Shown: one piece after another, positions 27,471 through 38,151 of the stretch
Numbering within the stretch: position 1 is the stretch's first letter
How the letters are laid out: every line of letters begins with the position of its first letter
NCBI RefSeq assembly: GCF_900142005.1
Contig: NZ_FQZL01000004.1
Location: forward strand, 1 to 64,000
DNA length: 64,000 nucleotides
Direction of reading: 5' to 3'
DNA from: Dethiosulfatibacter aminovorans DSM 17477
GTDB taxonomy: Bacteria > Bacillota > Clostridia > Tissierellales > Dethiosulfatibacteraceae
Program-made: the position numbers and the translations under genes
Notes under the pieces: generated by a model
The model's input: only the letters and a program-made list of their open reading frames with translations
Database searches by the model: none
Told to the model about the DNA's origin: nothing

Positions 27471-27496
27471 CAACAAGCAAAAACCACAACAAGCAA
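27471..27496. promoter_or_regulatory. Direct repeats, candidate activator site
   Basis: CAACAAGCAA occurs at 27471-27480 and 27487-27496, starts 16 bases apart, with a partial third copy TTAGCAAGC near 27514. They lie 20-60 bases upstream of the sigma-54 promoter and may bind the divergently encoded regulator. Confidence 0.4.
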
Positions 27497-27679
27497 TATC
27501 CAATTAGCAAGCTATCACCCAGCCGTTTCAATTAATTCAGGCCTTTGCATTTTAATATTAAATTAATTATTTTTTATGCAATATATAAAACACCAGAAAT
27601 ACTTCAATGTTATATCTATAAACCGGGATAAAGTTATGCTATAATTATCCCATAGAATTATAGAAAGGATACGACCGTT

Positions 27680-29740
27680 ATGAAAAAAATAGCTATAATT
27701 ACCACCTCTTCAGAATATGCCGACTTTCATTCCAACGCATTAAAAAATTTGTTTAAGGATGATGTTGAAGTAAGTTCATATTCCTACGATAACAATACCA
27801 TCGACGAGGTAATTGATGCCGATTTGTTCTTGACTTCAATACCTTCTTTGTACCACAAGTCTATTAGAAGCATACCGAAGAATTCAAAGGTACTGGTCTT
27901 TAAAAACACAATAAACAACCGCCAATATGAACAAATCCAAAAAATACCCTCCGGCACCACTGTTTTGGTTGTCAACACCGATTTTGAGACAACAATGGAA
28001 ACAATCGTACTCTTTCATGATTTGGGATTGGATCATTTGAAATATTTGCCTTATTTCCCGGGAATAGAAAGTTTCCATAAAACAGATGTTGCAATCACAC
28101 CTGGAGAGTCAGAAATCGTGCCGGATTTTGTTGATAAAATAATAGATATTGGACACAGGGTAATAGATGTCGATACTTTGACAGAAATAGCAATTTCTTT
28201 GAACCTGGAACATTTGTTGACGCAAGACTATTTTATTGAATATCTGAAAACCATAAAAATTGTCAACAACAGCCTCATATCTCAATTGAACAAAAGCAAT
28301 CTATTGAAAAACCAGATTCTAAGTCTTTTAAACGTTGTTGATGACGGCATTATCATTATTGACAGAGAAGGCAGTATTGACATTTTCAACGAAAAGGCAT
28401 TTGCCATACTTGGCGGGAAAAGCAATTTGCTGAATTCAAAAATCAAGGACATCATTCCCCAGATTGAATTCGAAAATGTATTCAAAACCTTAAAGGAAAG
28501 CGAACCTACTATCATCAAATATAGTTCAAAGGATCTTTCCATCAAGACAGTTCCCGTAACTACATACAACGAGGCTTCAAGCGCAGTAATCATCATTAAC
28601 GATTTCAACAAAAAAGAGCAGTCACAGTTTATTCTGCGTTCCAAGCTCGTTGGCAAAAATTATAATGCCAAATATACTTTCGATGATATTTTGAGCTGCG
28701 ACAATTCATTCATACAAATAAAAAAACTGGCCGAGAAACAAGCCAAATCTGACCTGTCAATGATAATCTATGGAGAGAGCGGCACAGGGAAGGAAATGTT
28801 TGCTCAAGCCATACACAATGCATGCAACAGAAGAAATCATCCTTTTACCGCAGTGAACTGCGCAGCCTTGCCTGAAAATCTTCTGGAAAGTGAGTTGTTC
28901 GGGTATGAAGAAGGCGCATTTACCGGAGCCAGAAAAGGCGGGAAACCAGGCTATTTTGAACTGGCGCATAAAGGGACAATATTTCTGGATGAAATAGGGG
29001 AAATCAACAGCATTATGCAAGCAAAATTGTTAAGGGTACTGGAAGAAAGAGAAGTGACGAGAGTCGGTGGCAGCAATGTAATTCCTGTTGACATCAGAAT
29101 AATTTCTGCCACGAACAAGAATCTATGGCATTTGGTTGAAGAGGGTAAATTCAGGAATGATTTATATTATCGACTGAATGTACTTCCACTCACACTTCCT
29201 CCTTTGAGAGAGCGACCTGATGACATATTGTTGTTGTTTGAAAATCAAAAAAATAATATAAAAGCTGGTTTCGAGCTGTCCACTGAAGCAACTGAAATAT
29301 TAAAAAATTATCCGTGGGGAGGAAATATTCGGGAACTTAAAAACTGCGTTGAGTATCTGAATACATTGGGTAAGGATATTATTGCACCATATGATTTAAA
29401 CAATATCTTAAGGCAAAAATCACCATCCGCTGTTATGTATCCTGATTTAGATAACAATTTGTTGAGTTTCTTTGAAACAATAAAACTAGAACGCGAAAAT
29501 TATAAATTCATTTTAGAGTGTTTGCATTCCAGCTACAAAAACAGAACCAGAATAGGAAGAAGAAGCATATTGAGCATGTCTAAAGATAGCGATCTATTCT
29601 TGAGCGAAGCACAAATCAAAAAAATGCTTACCGTAATGCAAGTATATAACTTGGTTAAATTGTCCAACGGTAGAGGAGGCACCACTATTACAAGTCTCGG
29701 AATCAAAGCACTGGAATCATTAGAGAAACAATACCTTTAA
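27680..29740 (+). CDS. PrpR-like sigma-54-dependent activator
   Basis: 686 residues. Residues 1-200 resemble the PrpR N-terminal sensor domain ([27 protein letters not shown]), followed by a PAS domain (about 215-310, [21 protein letters not shown]). The AAA+ part has GESGTGKE near 373, canonical GAFTGA, and [10 protein letters not shown]. The C-terminal 90 residues look like a winged helix ([23 protein letters not shown]) instead of the Fis type. It is divergent from the PLP enzyme-nhaC unit, whose sigma-54 promoter lies in the shared 352-base gap, so that unit is its likely target. Confidence 0.87.
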   Translation: MKKIAIITTSSEYADFHSNALKNLFKDDVEVSSYSYDNNTIDEVIDADLFLTSIPSLYHKSIRSIPKNSKVLVFKNTINNRQYEQIQKIPSGTTVLVVNTDFETTMETIVLFHDLGLDHLKYLPYFPGIESFHKTDVAITPGESEIVPDFVDKIIDIGHRVIDVDTLTEIAISLNLEHLLTQDYFIEYLKTIKIVNNSLISQLNKSNLLKNQILSLLNVVDDGIIIIDREGSIDIFNEKAFAILGGKSNLLNSKIKDIIPQIEFENVFKTLKESEPTIIKYSSKDLSIKTVPVTTYNEASSAVIIINDFNKKEQSQFILRSKLVGKNYNAKYTFDDILSCDNSFIQIKKLAEKQAKSDLSMIIYGESGTGKEMFAQAIHNACNRRNHPFTAVNCAALPENLLESELFGYEEGAFTGARKGGKPGYFELAHKGTIFLDEIGEINSIMQAKLLRVLEEREVTRVGGSNVIPVDIRIISATNKNLWHLVEEGKFRNDLYYRLNVLPLTLPPLRERPDDILLLFENQKNNIKAGFELSTEATEILKNYPWGGNIRELKNCVEYLNTLGKDIIAPYDLNNILRQKSPSAVMYPDLDNNLLSFFETIKLERENYKFILECLHSSYKNRTRIGRRSILSMSKDSDLFLSEAQIKKMLTVMQVYNLVKLSNGRGGTTITSLGIKALESLEKQYL

Positions 29741-29754
29741 GCGCTTCATAAAGC

Positions 29755-29788
29755 AAAACACCTCTCACATTAATGTAAGAGGTGTTTT
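29755..29788. terminator. Bidirectional terminator
   Basis: AAAACACCTCT (29755-29765) pairs perfectly with AGAGGTGTTTT (29778-29788), giving A/T runs on both sides. It separates the convergent PrpR-like regulator and glutamate dehydrogenase genes. Confidence 0.92.
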
Positions 29789-29816
29789 AATATTTATATA
29801 GTATTGAATTTCTGGA

Positions 29817-31079
29817 TTACTTAACCCATCCTTTGCATCTCATAGCATCTGCTACACGCTTAATTGCCATCATGAATGCAGCAACTCTCATTGTTACATT
29901 TCTTTCTTCCATCAGCTTGTAGATGTCATTGAATGCGTTAACCATTTTAACTTCCTGCTTTTCCTGAACTTCTTCAAAAGACCAATAATATCCCTGTAGG
30001 TTTTGTACCCACTCGAAGTATGAAACCATAACTCCACCACCATTTGAAAGGATATCAGGTACAAGAAGTATTTCTCTTTCCTGGAGCACCTTGTCGGCTT
30101 CAGGAGTTGTAGGACCATTAGCTCCCTCAACAACTATTTTAGCATCCAAACGCTTAACTGTCTCGGAAGTAATTGAGTTTTCCAGTGCACATGGTGCGAA
30201 CAGATCAACTTTCATATCGTAGATAGAATCTCTGTCATATTCTCTAGCTCCTTCAAATCCTTTGATCATGTTCTTGTTTTCAGGAATATTTACATACTCA
30301 TAAAGAGCCGCTATGTCAATACCATCTTCATTAACAAGCGCACAAGAAACGTCAGATACAGCTATAACTTTTGCACCCATTTCCTGAGCGTAAAGTGCCG
30401 CAAATCTACCAACATTTCCAAATCCTTGTACGGAAACAGTTGCGCCTTTCATATCTATATTTTTAACTCTGAAAGCTTCCTTCATCATAAGAGCAACGCC
30501 GTAACCTGTAGCTTCGAATCTAGCAAGAGATCCACCTATCGCAAGTGGCTTTCCAGTGAATACGCCGATTCTTTGTTCTCCTTCCAATTTACAAAATTCG
30601 TCTACCATCCATCCCATGATTTCAGGAGTAGTGTTTACATCTGGAGCTGGAATATCAACTTTTTCACCAATTACTGGATATATAAGCTCAACAAATTTTC
30701 TAGACATTCTCTCGATTTCACCCTTGGACATTTCTCTTGGGTCAACTATGATTCCGCCTTTTCCTCCACCGTAAGGTATTCCTGCAACAGAACACTTGAA
30801 AGTCATCCAAGCTGAAAGAGCTTTAACTTCATCTCTTGATACGTTTTGGTGATATCTGATTCCGCCTTTTCCAGGACCAACTGCATCACTGTGAAGAGAT
30901 CTGAATCCTTCGAATATTTTTAGTTCTCCATTATCCATTCTTACTGGTATAGCAACTTCCATACAAGACTTTGGCTGCTTAAGCATTTCATATACTTCTT
31001 GTGTTTCTCCTAAAGCATCACACGCTTCCTTGATTTGTGATTGAACAATCTCAAATGGATTTAAAGTTTTTTCTGCCAT
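29817..31079 (-). CDS. Glutamate dehydrogenase, shorter (catabolic, NAD-type) form
   Basis: 420 residues, a hexameric Glu/Leu/Phe/Val dehydrogenase. It shows the glutamate-binding KGGIRYH (about 70-76), the catalytic-lysine region FKCSVAGIPYGGGKGG (about 94-109) and the dinucleotide fold VQGFGNVGRFAA (about 209-220). The length and sequence type are those of the NAD-linked clostridial catabolic enzyme; cofactor choice is inferred. GGAGG is 7 bases before the ATG. A second, longer glutamate dehydrogenase is encoded 3 kb away with a similar upstream region. Confidence 0.92.
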   Translation of the reverse strand: MAEKTLNPFEIVQSQIKEACDALGETQEVYEMLKQPKSCMEVAIPVRMDNGELKIFEGFRSLHSDAVGPGKGGIRYHQNVSRDEVKALSAWMTFKCSVAGIPYGGGKGGIIVDPREMSKGEIERMSRKFVELIYPVIGEKVDIPAPDVNTTPEIMGWMVDEFCKLEGEQRIGVFTGKPLAIGGSLARFEATGYGVALMMKEAFRVKNIDMKGATVSVQGFGNVGRFAALYAQEMGAKVIAVSDVSCALVNEDGIDIAALYEYVNIPENKNMIKGFEGAREYDRDSIYDMKVDLFAPCALENSITSETVKRLDAKIVVEGANGPTTPEADKVLQEREILLVPDILSNGGGVMVSYFEWVQNLQGYYWSFEEVQEKQEVKMVNAFNDIYKLMEERNVTMRVAAFMMAIKRVADAMRCKGWVK

Positions 31080-31260
31080 TTTGTTTCCTCCATAGGTTCA
31101 TAATTTAAATTTTAATTTTGATTTTGATTGCTGTTTCGTCGTCAGCTAATCTAGTAGCAATATTAACACAATAGAAAAAAAGTGAAAACCTGGAAAAACA
31201 ACTATTTCATTAACAAATCGTAACAATTGCCCTCCCTTTCAAACTATGCATTTTTATGTA

Positions 31261-31278
31261 CGTTTCAATCTTGAAACG
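31261..31278. promoter_or_regulatory. TTTCAA-NN-TTGAAA palindrome upstream of glutamate dehydrogenase
   Basis: CGTTTCAATCTTGAAACG is a near-perfect palindrome with the same core as the proposed nicotinate activator sites. A second copy (TTTCAACCTTGAAACG) is at 31587-31602. Shared control with nicotinate catabolism is only a suggestion because no sigma-54 promoter is visible here. Confidence 0.45.
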
Positions 31279-31740
31279 TTTAGATGTTTCGTTTCCTATG
31301 TTACGCGCAATCAAAAACATTCATATCCAGACATAACACATATGCGTTGCAATAAGCTAGTTACAGCATTTTCCAACATATCTCCATGCTAAATATACAA
31401 CCTTTGTTAACGGACTGTCAAAAAAAATCAGAAACCAAGAATGTAAATATATTTTTATAATTATTCATCATTCTTATAATGTTTTATTATATTGCATATC
31501 TGAGTAATATTTATTAAACATGTATCTTTTTGTGAATTTAATATCATGTTAACTTGAGTTATGTTTTCTTTTTCCAATCTTTATTATTTCAACCTTGAAA
31601 CGTCCTTTATTGATTTTTCATAGGAAAACGTTATTGATTGCGCAAGTTTTAACACACCTTCTTGCATTATATACTGATTGAATATTTTTTTGACAAGGCT
31701 GCATTGTCACCTGCACATACTGTTAAAAACAAAACTTTCG

Positions 31741-31768
31741 TTGACACCACTTGTACAGGTGGTACAAT
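31741..31768 (+). promoter_or_regulatory. Promoter with embedded palindromic operator
   Basis: TTGACA (31741-31746) and TACAAT (31763-31768) are 16 bases apart, and the spacer is itself a palindrome, CCACTTGTACAGGTGG with one mismatch. A repressor bound there would cover the core promoter. It precedes the YczE-type gene by about 45 bases. Confidence 0.65.
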
Positions 31769-31814
31769 TGATTAAAACTAAGTTGATTTCAAATTTTATT
31801 TCCAGGAGGCAAAT

Positions 31815-32465
31815 ATGAAAGATTTGTTTAAAAAGTTTCTAATTATGAACATCGGGCAATTTTTATACGCTTTAGGCATCACCATGACCATTAATGCTGA
31901 TCAGGGCATGTCACCCTGGACTGTTTTTCATCAGGGAGTCGGGCTTCAGCTGGGACTAACCATAGGCCAAGCCACCATTCTAGTAGGATTTGTTATTATA
32001 ATCATCAATTTCATATTCAAGGAAAAAATCGGATGGAGTACAGTTGCTAATATGGCACTTGTAGGCATCTATATAGATTTACTTATGTTCAATAACTTGG
32101 TTCCCATATTTAAAAACATATACTTGAGCTACACCATGATGTTCATGGGTATGTTTTTAGTAGGCTACTCAACTGCAATTTACGTTGGTGTAGGATGGGG
32201 ATCAGGTCCCAGAGACGGCCTTGTATCTGTAATAAAGAAAAGAACACCCTTGTCGGTCAAGACCATCAGAAGCGGAATAGAATCATTGGCATTAGTCTTT
32301 GGATACTTTATGGGCGGTAAAGTAGGTATCGGAACAGCCGTTATGGCTATTTCTGTAGGATTCTTTGTGAACCTGGCATTCAGACTGGCCAATTTTGACA
32401 TAACTGAAATAAATCATACTTATTTAGATGATACTGTAAAAACAATGCTGAGAAAAACAGCATAA
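31815..32465 (+). CDS. YczE/YitT-type integral membrane protein
   Basis: 216 residues with five or six membrane segments. The pattern ADQGMSPWTVFHQGV (about 29-43) and VGVGWGSGPRDGLVSV (about 124-139) is that of the COG2364 family, whose substrate is unknown to me; members often sit beside transcription factors and may export small molecules. AGGAGG lies 5 bases before the ATG. It is isolated, with its own promoter-operator and terminator. Confidence 0.75.
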   Translation: MKDLFKKFLIMNIGQFLYALGITMTINADQGMSPWTVFHQGVGLQLGLTIGQATILVGFVIIIINFIFKEKIGWSTVANMALVGIYIDLLMFNNLVPIFKNIYLSYTMMFMGMFLVGYSTAIYVGVGWGSGPRDGLVSVIKKRTPLSVKTIRSGIESLALVFGYFMGGKVGIGTAVMAISVGFFVNLAFRLANFDITEINHTYLDDTVKTMLRKTA

Positions 32466-32477
32466 TAAAATTCTCAG

Positions 32478-32552
32478 GACATCGAGTCCTTCGAATTATC
32501 TGACGTTCAAATGAATGTTAATTCCCAGATACCGGAATTATCTCGAACGTCA
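32478..32552 (+). repeat. Nested inverted repeats after the YczE-type gene
   Basis: GGAC/GTCC at 32478-32490 is followed by a larger element: TGACGTTC (32501-32508) pairs with GAACGTCA (32545-32552), and inside it AATTCC (32520-32525) pairs with GGAATT (32534-32539). It may be a folded 3' region ahead of the terminator; no T-run follows. Confidence 0.4.
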
Positions 32553-32560
32553 TGTAAATA

Positions 32561-32583
32561 AAAGCGACCCTTTCGGTCGCTTT
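32561..32583. terminator. Bidirectional terminator
   Basis: AAAGCGACC (32561-32569) pairs with GGTCGCTTT (32575-32583) around a 5-base loop, with T-rich sequence on both strands. It separates the convergent YczE-type gene and second EIIC-like gene. Confidence 0.92.
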
Positions 32584-32614
32584 CTTATACCCGCTGTATT
32601 CCTTAAGATGTAAA

Positions 32615-33670
32615 TCATATATCCAGCTTCAAATCCTCTGCCTTTATGAGCTTCATCTTCTTCATGACATTGTAAAACAGCAGCCCAAGAAATGCAGGCA
32701 GTAGAAAATGAACTATAATAATTGCTATATACATCTCAGCTCCTCCCTTGCCTGCAGCTTCCATTGCCTCGACTGCACCAAACTGTCCAACCAGTCCGGA
32801 CGTTCCCATACCCGAGCCTATGGCAGTATTCTCCATTCCGTAATACGCAGTTGCTAATGGACCTGTAATTGCCGAAGTGGCAATGGCAGGTATCCATATC
32901 TTCCAGTTCTTTACTATGTTGGGGACCTGAAGCATTGAAGTTCCAATTCCCTGGGATAACAATCCTCCTATGCCGTTGACTTCAAAACTTATAACGGCAA
33001 ATACTATCATCTGCGCCGAACACCCGGCTGCCGAGGCTCCTGCAGCAAGACCTCCAAGACCCAGCATAATGCCGATTGCTGCACTGCTGATCGGCAAAGT
33101 CAATGCTATTCCCATCAATACAGATACCAGAATGCCCATCGGTATGGGCTGCAGTTCTGTAGCTGCATTTATGAGATTGCCAAATCCAGTCATGAAAGCA
33201 TTGATTCCAGGTCCTACAAGGGTACCCACCAGCATTCCTGTTATTATTGTCACTGCAGGAGTTACAATAATATCAAGCTTTGTCTCCCGTGAAACAAGCT
33301 TTCCGAACTCTGCACCGACAAGTCCAGCCAAAAGAGCTCCTACAGGACCTCCAAGGGCTGCACCGGCTGCTCCCGTCATTGTTGACGCAAACATGACCAG
33401 CGGAGGTGCCTGAAGACCATAGGCGACAGCAACGCCAATTCCAGGCCCTGTCATTGCTCTTGCTATGGGCCATACCGTCTCTGACAGAAAGGTGATTCCC
33501 GACTTCTGTCCTATTACATTTAGTATGCTTCCAACTATCAAGGTGCCAAACAATCCCAGTGCCATAAATCCCAATGTGTCTATAAGATATCTCTTCACTG
33601 ATATCTCAATATTCTTTCTGGCTAAAAACCCTTCTTTTTTACCTTTGTTTTCAACACCATTATTATCCAA
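32615..33670 (-). CDS. Second orphan EIIC-like (PTS_EIIC_2 type) membrane carrier
   Basis: 351 residues, a close paralogue of the protein at 352-1407: nearly all of the central stretch is shared (for example GPGIGVAVAYGLQAPPLVMF and GMGTSGLVGQFGAVEAMEAAG), with differences at the N-terminus and in the last 60 residues. It also begins with TTG, after AGGAGG. No EIIA or EIIB partner is nearby. It lies between the two glutamate dehydrogenase genes and has its own sigma-A promoter, so its expression probably differs from that of the nicotinate-linked copy. Substrate unknown. Confidence 0.8.
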   Translation of the reverse strand: MDNNGVENKGKKEGFLARKNIEISVKRYLIDTLGFMALGLFGTLIVGSILNVIGQKSGITFLSETVWPIARAMTGPGIGVAVAYGLQAPPLVMFASTMTGAAGAALGGPVGALLAGLVGAEFGKLVSRETKLDIIVTPAVTIITGMLVGTLVGPGINAFMTGFGNLINAATELQPIPMGILVSVLMGIALTLPISSAAIGIMLGLGGLAAGASAAGCSAQMIVFAVISFEVNGIGGLLSQGIGTSMLQVPNIVKNWKIWIPAIATSAITGPLATAYYGMENTAIGSGMGTSGLVGQFGAVEAMEAAGKGGAEMYIAIIIVHFLLPAFLGLLFYNVMKKMKLIKAEDLKLDI

Positions 33671-33713
33671 AACAACTCCTCCTGATAAAAAATATAATTT
33701 CAGCTATACTTCA

Positions 33714-33742
33714 ATTATATTATTTTATTCCGCATAAAGCAA
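33714..33742 (-). promoter_or_regulatory. Sigma-A type promoter of the second EIIC-like gene
   Basis: On the minus strand TTGCTT (33742-33737) and TATAAT (33719-33714) are 17 bases apart, about 45 bases upstream of the TTG start. Confidence 0.65.
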
Positions 33743-33786
33743 AACTATCTTGCACTTGTCTTGTCTCTCGCGCAATAGAAAACATC

Positions 33787-33821
33787 AGAAAAGTCACAGC
33801 CTTGAAAAAGACTGTGACTTG
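33787..33821 (-). terminator. Terminator of the second glutamate dehydrogenase gene
   Basis: AAGTCACAG (33791-33799) pairs with CTGTGACTT (33812-33820), followed on the minus strand by TTTTC. It lies about 30 bases after the stop codon. Confidence 0.88.
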
Positions 33822-33851
33822 GTTTACTTCTATTATTATACTATATCTATA

Positions 33852-35637
<1,786 letters not shown>

Positions 35638-37329
35638 ATGAAAAAACCATTTTTACTGCTATTATGTTTGATTATTGTTTTTTCCACATCATGTAAAAAA
35701 GACGAACCACCTGAAGAAATGCAGGAGGATATCGTAGCTGACGAAAAGTATGCTGAAGAAACCGGAAATAAATACTTAAAGGACCTCTTCAATGAAAAAT
35801 ATGAAGAAGCCTACAACAATTATCCTCATGACAGCGCAATGGAAGATGCTGTCGATCCTGAAAAATACAAGAACATCATGGATGGTGTCTATAAACAACA
35901 GGGTGAATTCAAGGAATTCAAAGGTTCGGAAACAAATATCAAGGGAGACTATATTATCTTTACTTCAGGAGCTCTCTTCGAATACGGAGCACTCAATGTA
36001 AATGTAGTATTTGACAAGAAGGGACGACTTGCAGGAATAAACTTCTCGGAATACACCTTTGGATTTGACGAGCCTGAAAACCTGACAGACGATCAACTTG
36101 TTGAAATGGCCACCGCCTACCTGAAGGACCTTCTGGAAGGCAGGTACATAGACGGATACAACAAGCATCCCCACAGCAAACAGATGGAAGAACTGTTGAA
36201 TCCTGAAGAATACGAAAAAATGTTTGCAGAACTCAAGAAGACTTCGGGAGAATTCATAAGCTTCAATGGAAATGAAGTTACAATCCTTGGAACATACAAG
36301 TCCGTTGCCATAGGAACACTCTTCGAGAAACAAAACTACAACATGAATGTTATATTCGATTCATACGGAAAGATTGGAGGATTGAATTTCACAATTTATA
36401 CATTCGGCGAAGACGAGGTGCCGGAAGGCCTCAGGGAAGCGGATGTTGAATTCGGCCTTGAAGATTGGAAGCTCACTGGAAAGATAACCCTTCCAAAAGA
36501 AGAAGGCGTATATCCCCTGTTGATTCTTGTACATGGATCGGGCCCCAACAACATGAATGAAACCGTAGGCCTCAACGAGCCATTCAAGGATATAGCATAC
36601 TACCTTGCCGAGAAGGGTATAGCAGTTCTAAGATACGACAAAAGAACCTATACTTATCAGTCATCCATAGTGAATCTGGAAGAATTCACAGTATATGACG
36701 AAACCATAGATGATGCCGCTGAAGCTGTGAAATTCGCTTCAAGTCTAGACTATATCGACAGTGACAATATCTTTGTACTGGGTCACAGCCTGGGAGCCTA
36801 TCTCATGCCAAGGATTGCAGAGGTCACCGATGATGCCGGGGGCTATATAATGGCTTCCGGTATATATACCAGCCTTGCAGACATAGTTCCTTATCAGTAT
36901 GAATACCTGGTAAACCTTGACGGAAAAGTAACCGAAGAGGAACAGAAACAGCTGGATGAAGCAATAATCCAGTCACACCTGATGAAAAATCCCGATGACA
37001 TAGAGGAAGGAGAAATAATATTCGGAGCCTACAAGGCTTACTGGAAAGACCTGGCTGAGTACGATCCCGTTGCACTTGCAGAGAAAATTGAAAAACCGGT
37101 CTTTGTCCTTCAGGGAGACAGGGACTATCAGATTCCCGTCAGTGAGTTGGAGCTCCTGCAGGATACTCTTTCCCAGAAGGAAAACTTCAAGTTCAAGGTG
37201 TATGAAGGGCTTAACCACCTTCTCATGTTCGGCACAGAAAAGCCTACGCCCCAGGAATATTATGTAGAAAACACCGTTTACCCTCCTCTTCTTGACGATA
37301 TTATCGATTTCATCATGGTTAATCAATAA
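35638..37329 (+). CDS. Secreted lipoprotein: two DUF3887 modules plus alpha/beta hydrolase
   Basis: 563 residues. A signal peptide ends in a lipobox-like FSTSC with Cys19, so it is probably anchored outside the membrane. Two similar modules follow (about 40-150 and 155-255; for example YLKDLFNEKYEEAYNNYPHD and YLKDLLEGRYIDGYNKHPHS) of the DUF3887 type. The hydrolase domain has HGSGPNN, nucleophile Ser in VLGHSLGAYLM (about 380), Asp in GDRDYQIP and His in GLNHLLMFG. Substrate unknown. AAGGAG is 7 bases before the ATG. It lies 96 bases before the ABC exporter genes and may share their transcript. Confidence 0.85.
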   Translation: MKKPFLLLLCLIIVFSTSCKKDEPPEEMQEDIVADEKYAEETGNKYLKDLFNEKYEEAYNNYPHDSAMEDAVDPEKYKNIMDGVYKQQGEFKEFKGSETNIKGDYIIFTSGALFEYGALNVNVVFDKKGRLAGINFSEYTFGFDEPENLTDDQLVEMATAYLKDLLEGRYIDGYNKHPHSKQMEELLNPEEYEKMFAELKKTSGEFISFNGNEVTILGTYKSVAIGTLFEKQNYNMNVIFDSYGKIGGLNFTIYTFGEDEVPEGLREADVEFGLEDWKLTGKITLPKEEGVYPLLILVHGSGPNNMNETVGLNEPFKDIAYYLAEKGIAVLRYDKRTYTYQSSIVNLEEFTVYDETIDDAAEAVKFASSLDYIDSDNIFVLGHSLGAYLMPRIAEVTDDAGGYIMASGIYTSLADIVPYQYEYLVNLDGKVTEEEQKQLDEAIIQSHLMKNPDDIEEGEIIFGAYKAYWKDLAEYDPVALAEKIEKPVFVLQGDRDYQIPVSELELLQDTLSQKENFKFKVYEGLNHLLMFGTEKPTPQEYYVENTVYPPLLDDIIDFIMVNQ

Positions 37330-37385
37330 TTTGAGTACATTAATTTGATAAATCATTTAGTATGAAAACATTTACAATAATTCAT

Positions 37386-37425
37386 AGGAGGAAGGCCGGA
37401 ATAGCAGTTATGGCCTTAAAATATC
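37386..37425 (+). promoter_or_regulatory. Ribosome site separated from the start codon by a hairpin
   Basis: AGGAGG (37386-37391) is 34 bases from the ATG at 37426, too far for normal use. AAGGCC (37392-37397) pairs with GGCCTT (37412-37417); folding that 26-base hairpin would bring the site to 8 bases from the ATG. No other ribosome site is visible before the ABC gene. Confidence 0.55.
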
Positions 37426-38151
37426 ATGTTGAAAATTAAAAACCTGTCGAAATCATATTCAAAGGGTACAAAAAAAGCAGTGGACAATATTTCCTTCACT
37501 GCAAGAAAAGGAGAAATCTACGGATTTCTGGGTCCAAACGGCGCAGGCAAGACAACAACCATAAAAATGATAGTGGGGCTTTTGAAGCAGGATGAAGGAA
37601 GTATTTCCATAAGCGGAAAGGACACAGTACGAGAAAGCCTTGAAACAAAGCTCCTCACAAGCTATGTGCCCGACAACCCACAGGTCTATGAGAAGCTCAA
37701 GGGAATAGAATACCTCAATTTCATGGCCGACGTCTACAACGTAGGTAAAAATGAACGAAAAGAGAGGATTTCAAAATATCTCAGCACCTTCGAACTTGAA
37801 GATGCAGTAAACGACCTGATCAGTTCCTATTCTCACGGTATGAAGCAGAAGATTGTCCTTACGGGAGCACTCATAAGCGATCCCGACCTCTTCGTACTTG
37901 ACGAACCAATGGTGGGACTCGATCCAAAATCGTCATTCAACCTAAAGGAGATAATGAGGGAAATGTGTGACAACGGAAAGACAGTATTCTTCTCAACCCA
38001 CGTATTGGAGGTTGCAGAGAAGATTTGTGACAAAATCGCAATAATTAACAAAGGAAAGATAATAGCCGAAGGAACAATGGCTGAACTCAAGCAAAAAGCC
38101 GGAAAAGAGGAGTCTCTGGAACGTATATTCCTGGAGGTAACAGAAAAATGA
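37426..38151 (+). CDS. ABC transporter ATP-binding protein
   Basis: 241 residues with Walker A GPNGAGKTT (about 39-47), signature SSYSHGMKQK (about 133-142), Walker B LFVLDEPMVGLD (about 158-169) and the switch His in FFSTHVLEVAE. It belongs to the group that pairs with ABC-2 type permeases for export. An in-frame stop lies just upstream, so the ATG at 37426 is the first possible one. It overlaps the permease gene by 4 bases (ATGA). Confidence 0.92.
   Translation: MLKIKNLSKSYSKGTKKAVDNISFTARKGEIYGFLGPNGAGKTTTIKMIVGLLKQDEGSISISGKDTVRESLETKLLTSYVPDNPQVYEKLKGIEYLNFMADVYNVGKNERKERISKYLSTFELEDAVNDLISSYSHGMKQKIVLTGALISDPDLFVLDEPMVGLDPKSSFNLKEIMREMCDNGKTVFFSTHVLEVAEKICDKIAIINKGKIIAEGTMAELKQKAGKEESLERIFLEVTEK

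Larger units (their letters stand above)
31080..31814. other. 735-base intergenic regulatory region
   Basis: No gene is supported. From the left it holds a block at 31155-31226 shared with the region upstream of the other glutamate dehydrogenase, a palindrome CGTTTCAATCTTGAAACG at 31261-31278, a possible minus-strand promoter (TTGACA as complement of 31416-31421, TATATT as complement of 31392-31397, 18-base spacing), a second palindrome around 31586-31602 (TTTCAACCTTGAAA), and the promoter of the next gene at 31741-31768. No GG-N10-GC sigma-54 promoter was found. Confidence 0.6.

Noticed and set aside
27328..27679. CRISPR-like array from the repeated AACAAGCAA motifs
   Set aside because: Only two full 10-base copies are present, with no repeat-spacer regularity.
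31080..31260. Sigma-54 promoter for the glutamate dehydrogenase at 31079
   Set aside because: No GG-N10-GC match was found on the minus strand despite the nearby palindromes.
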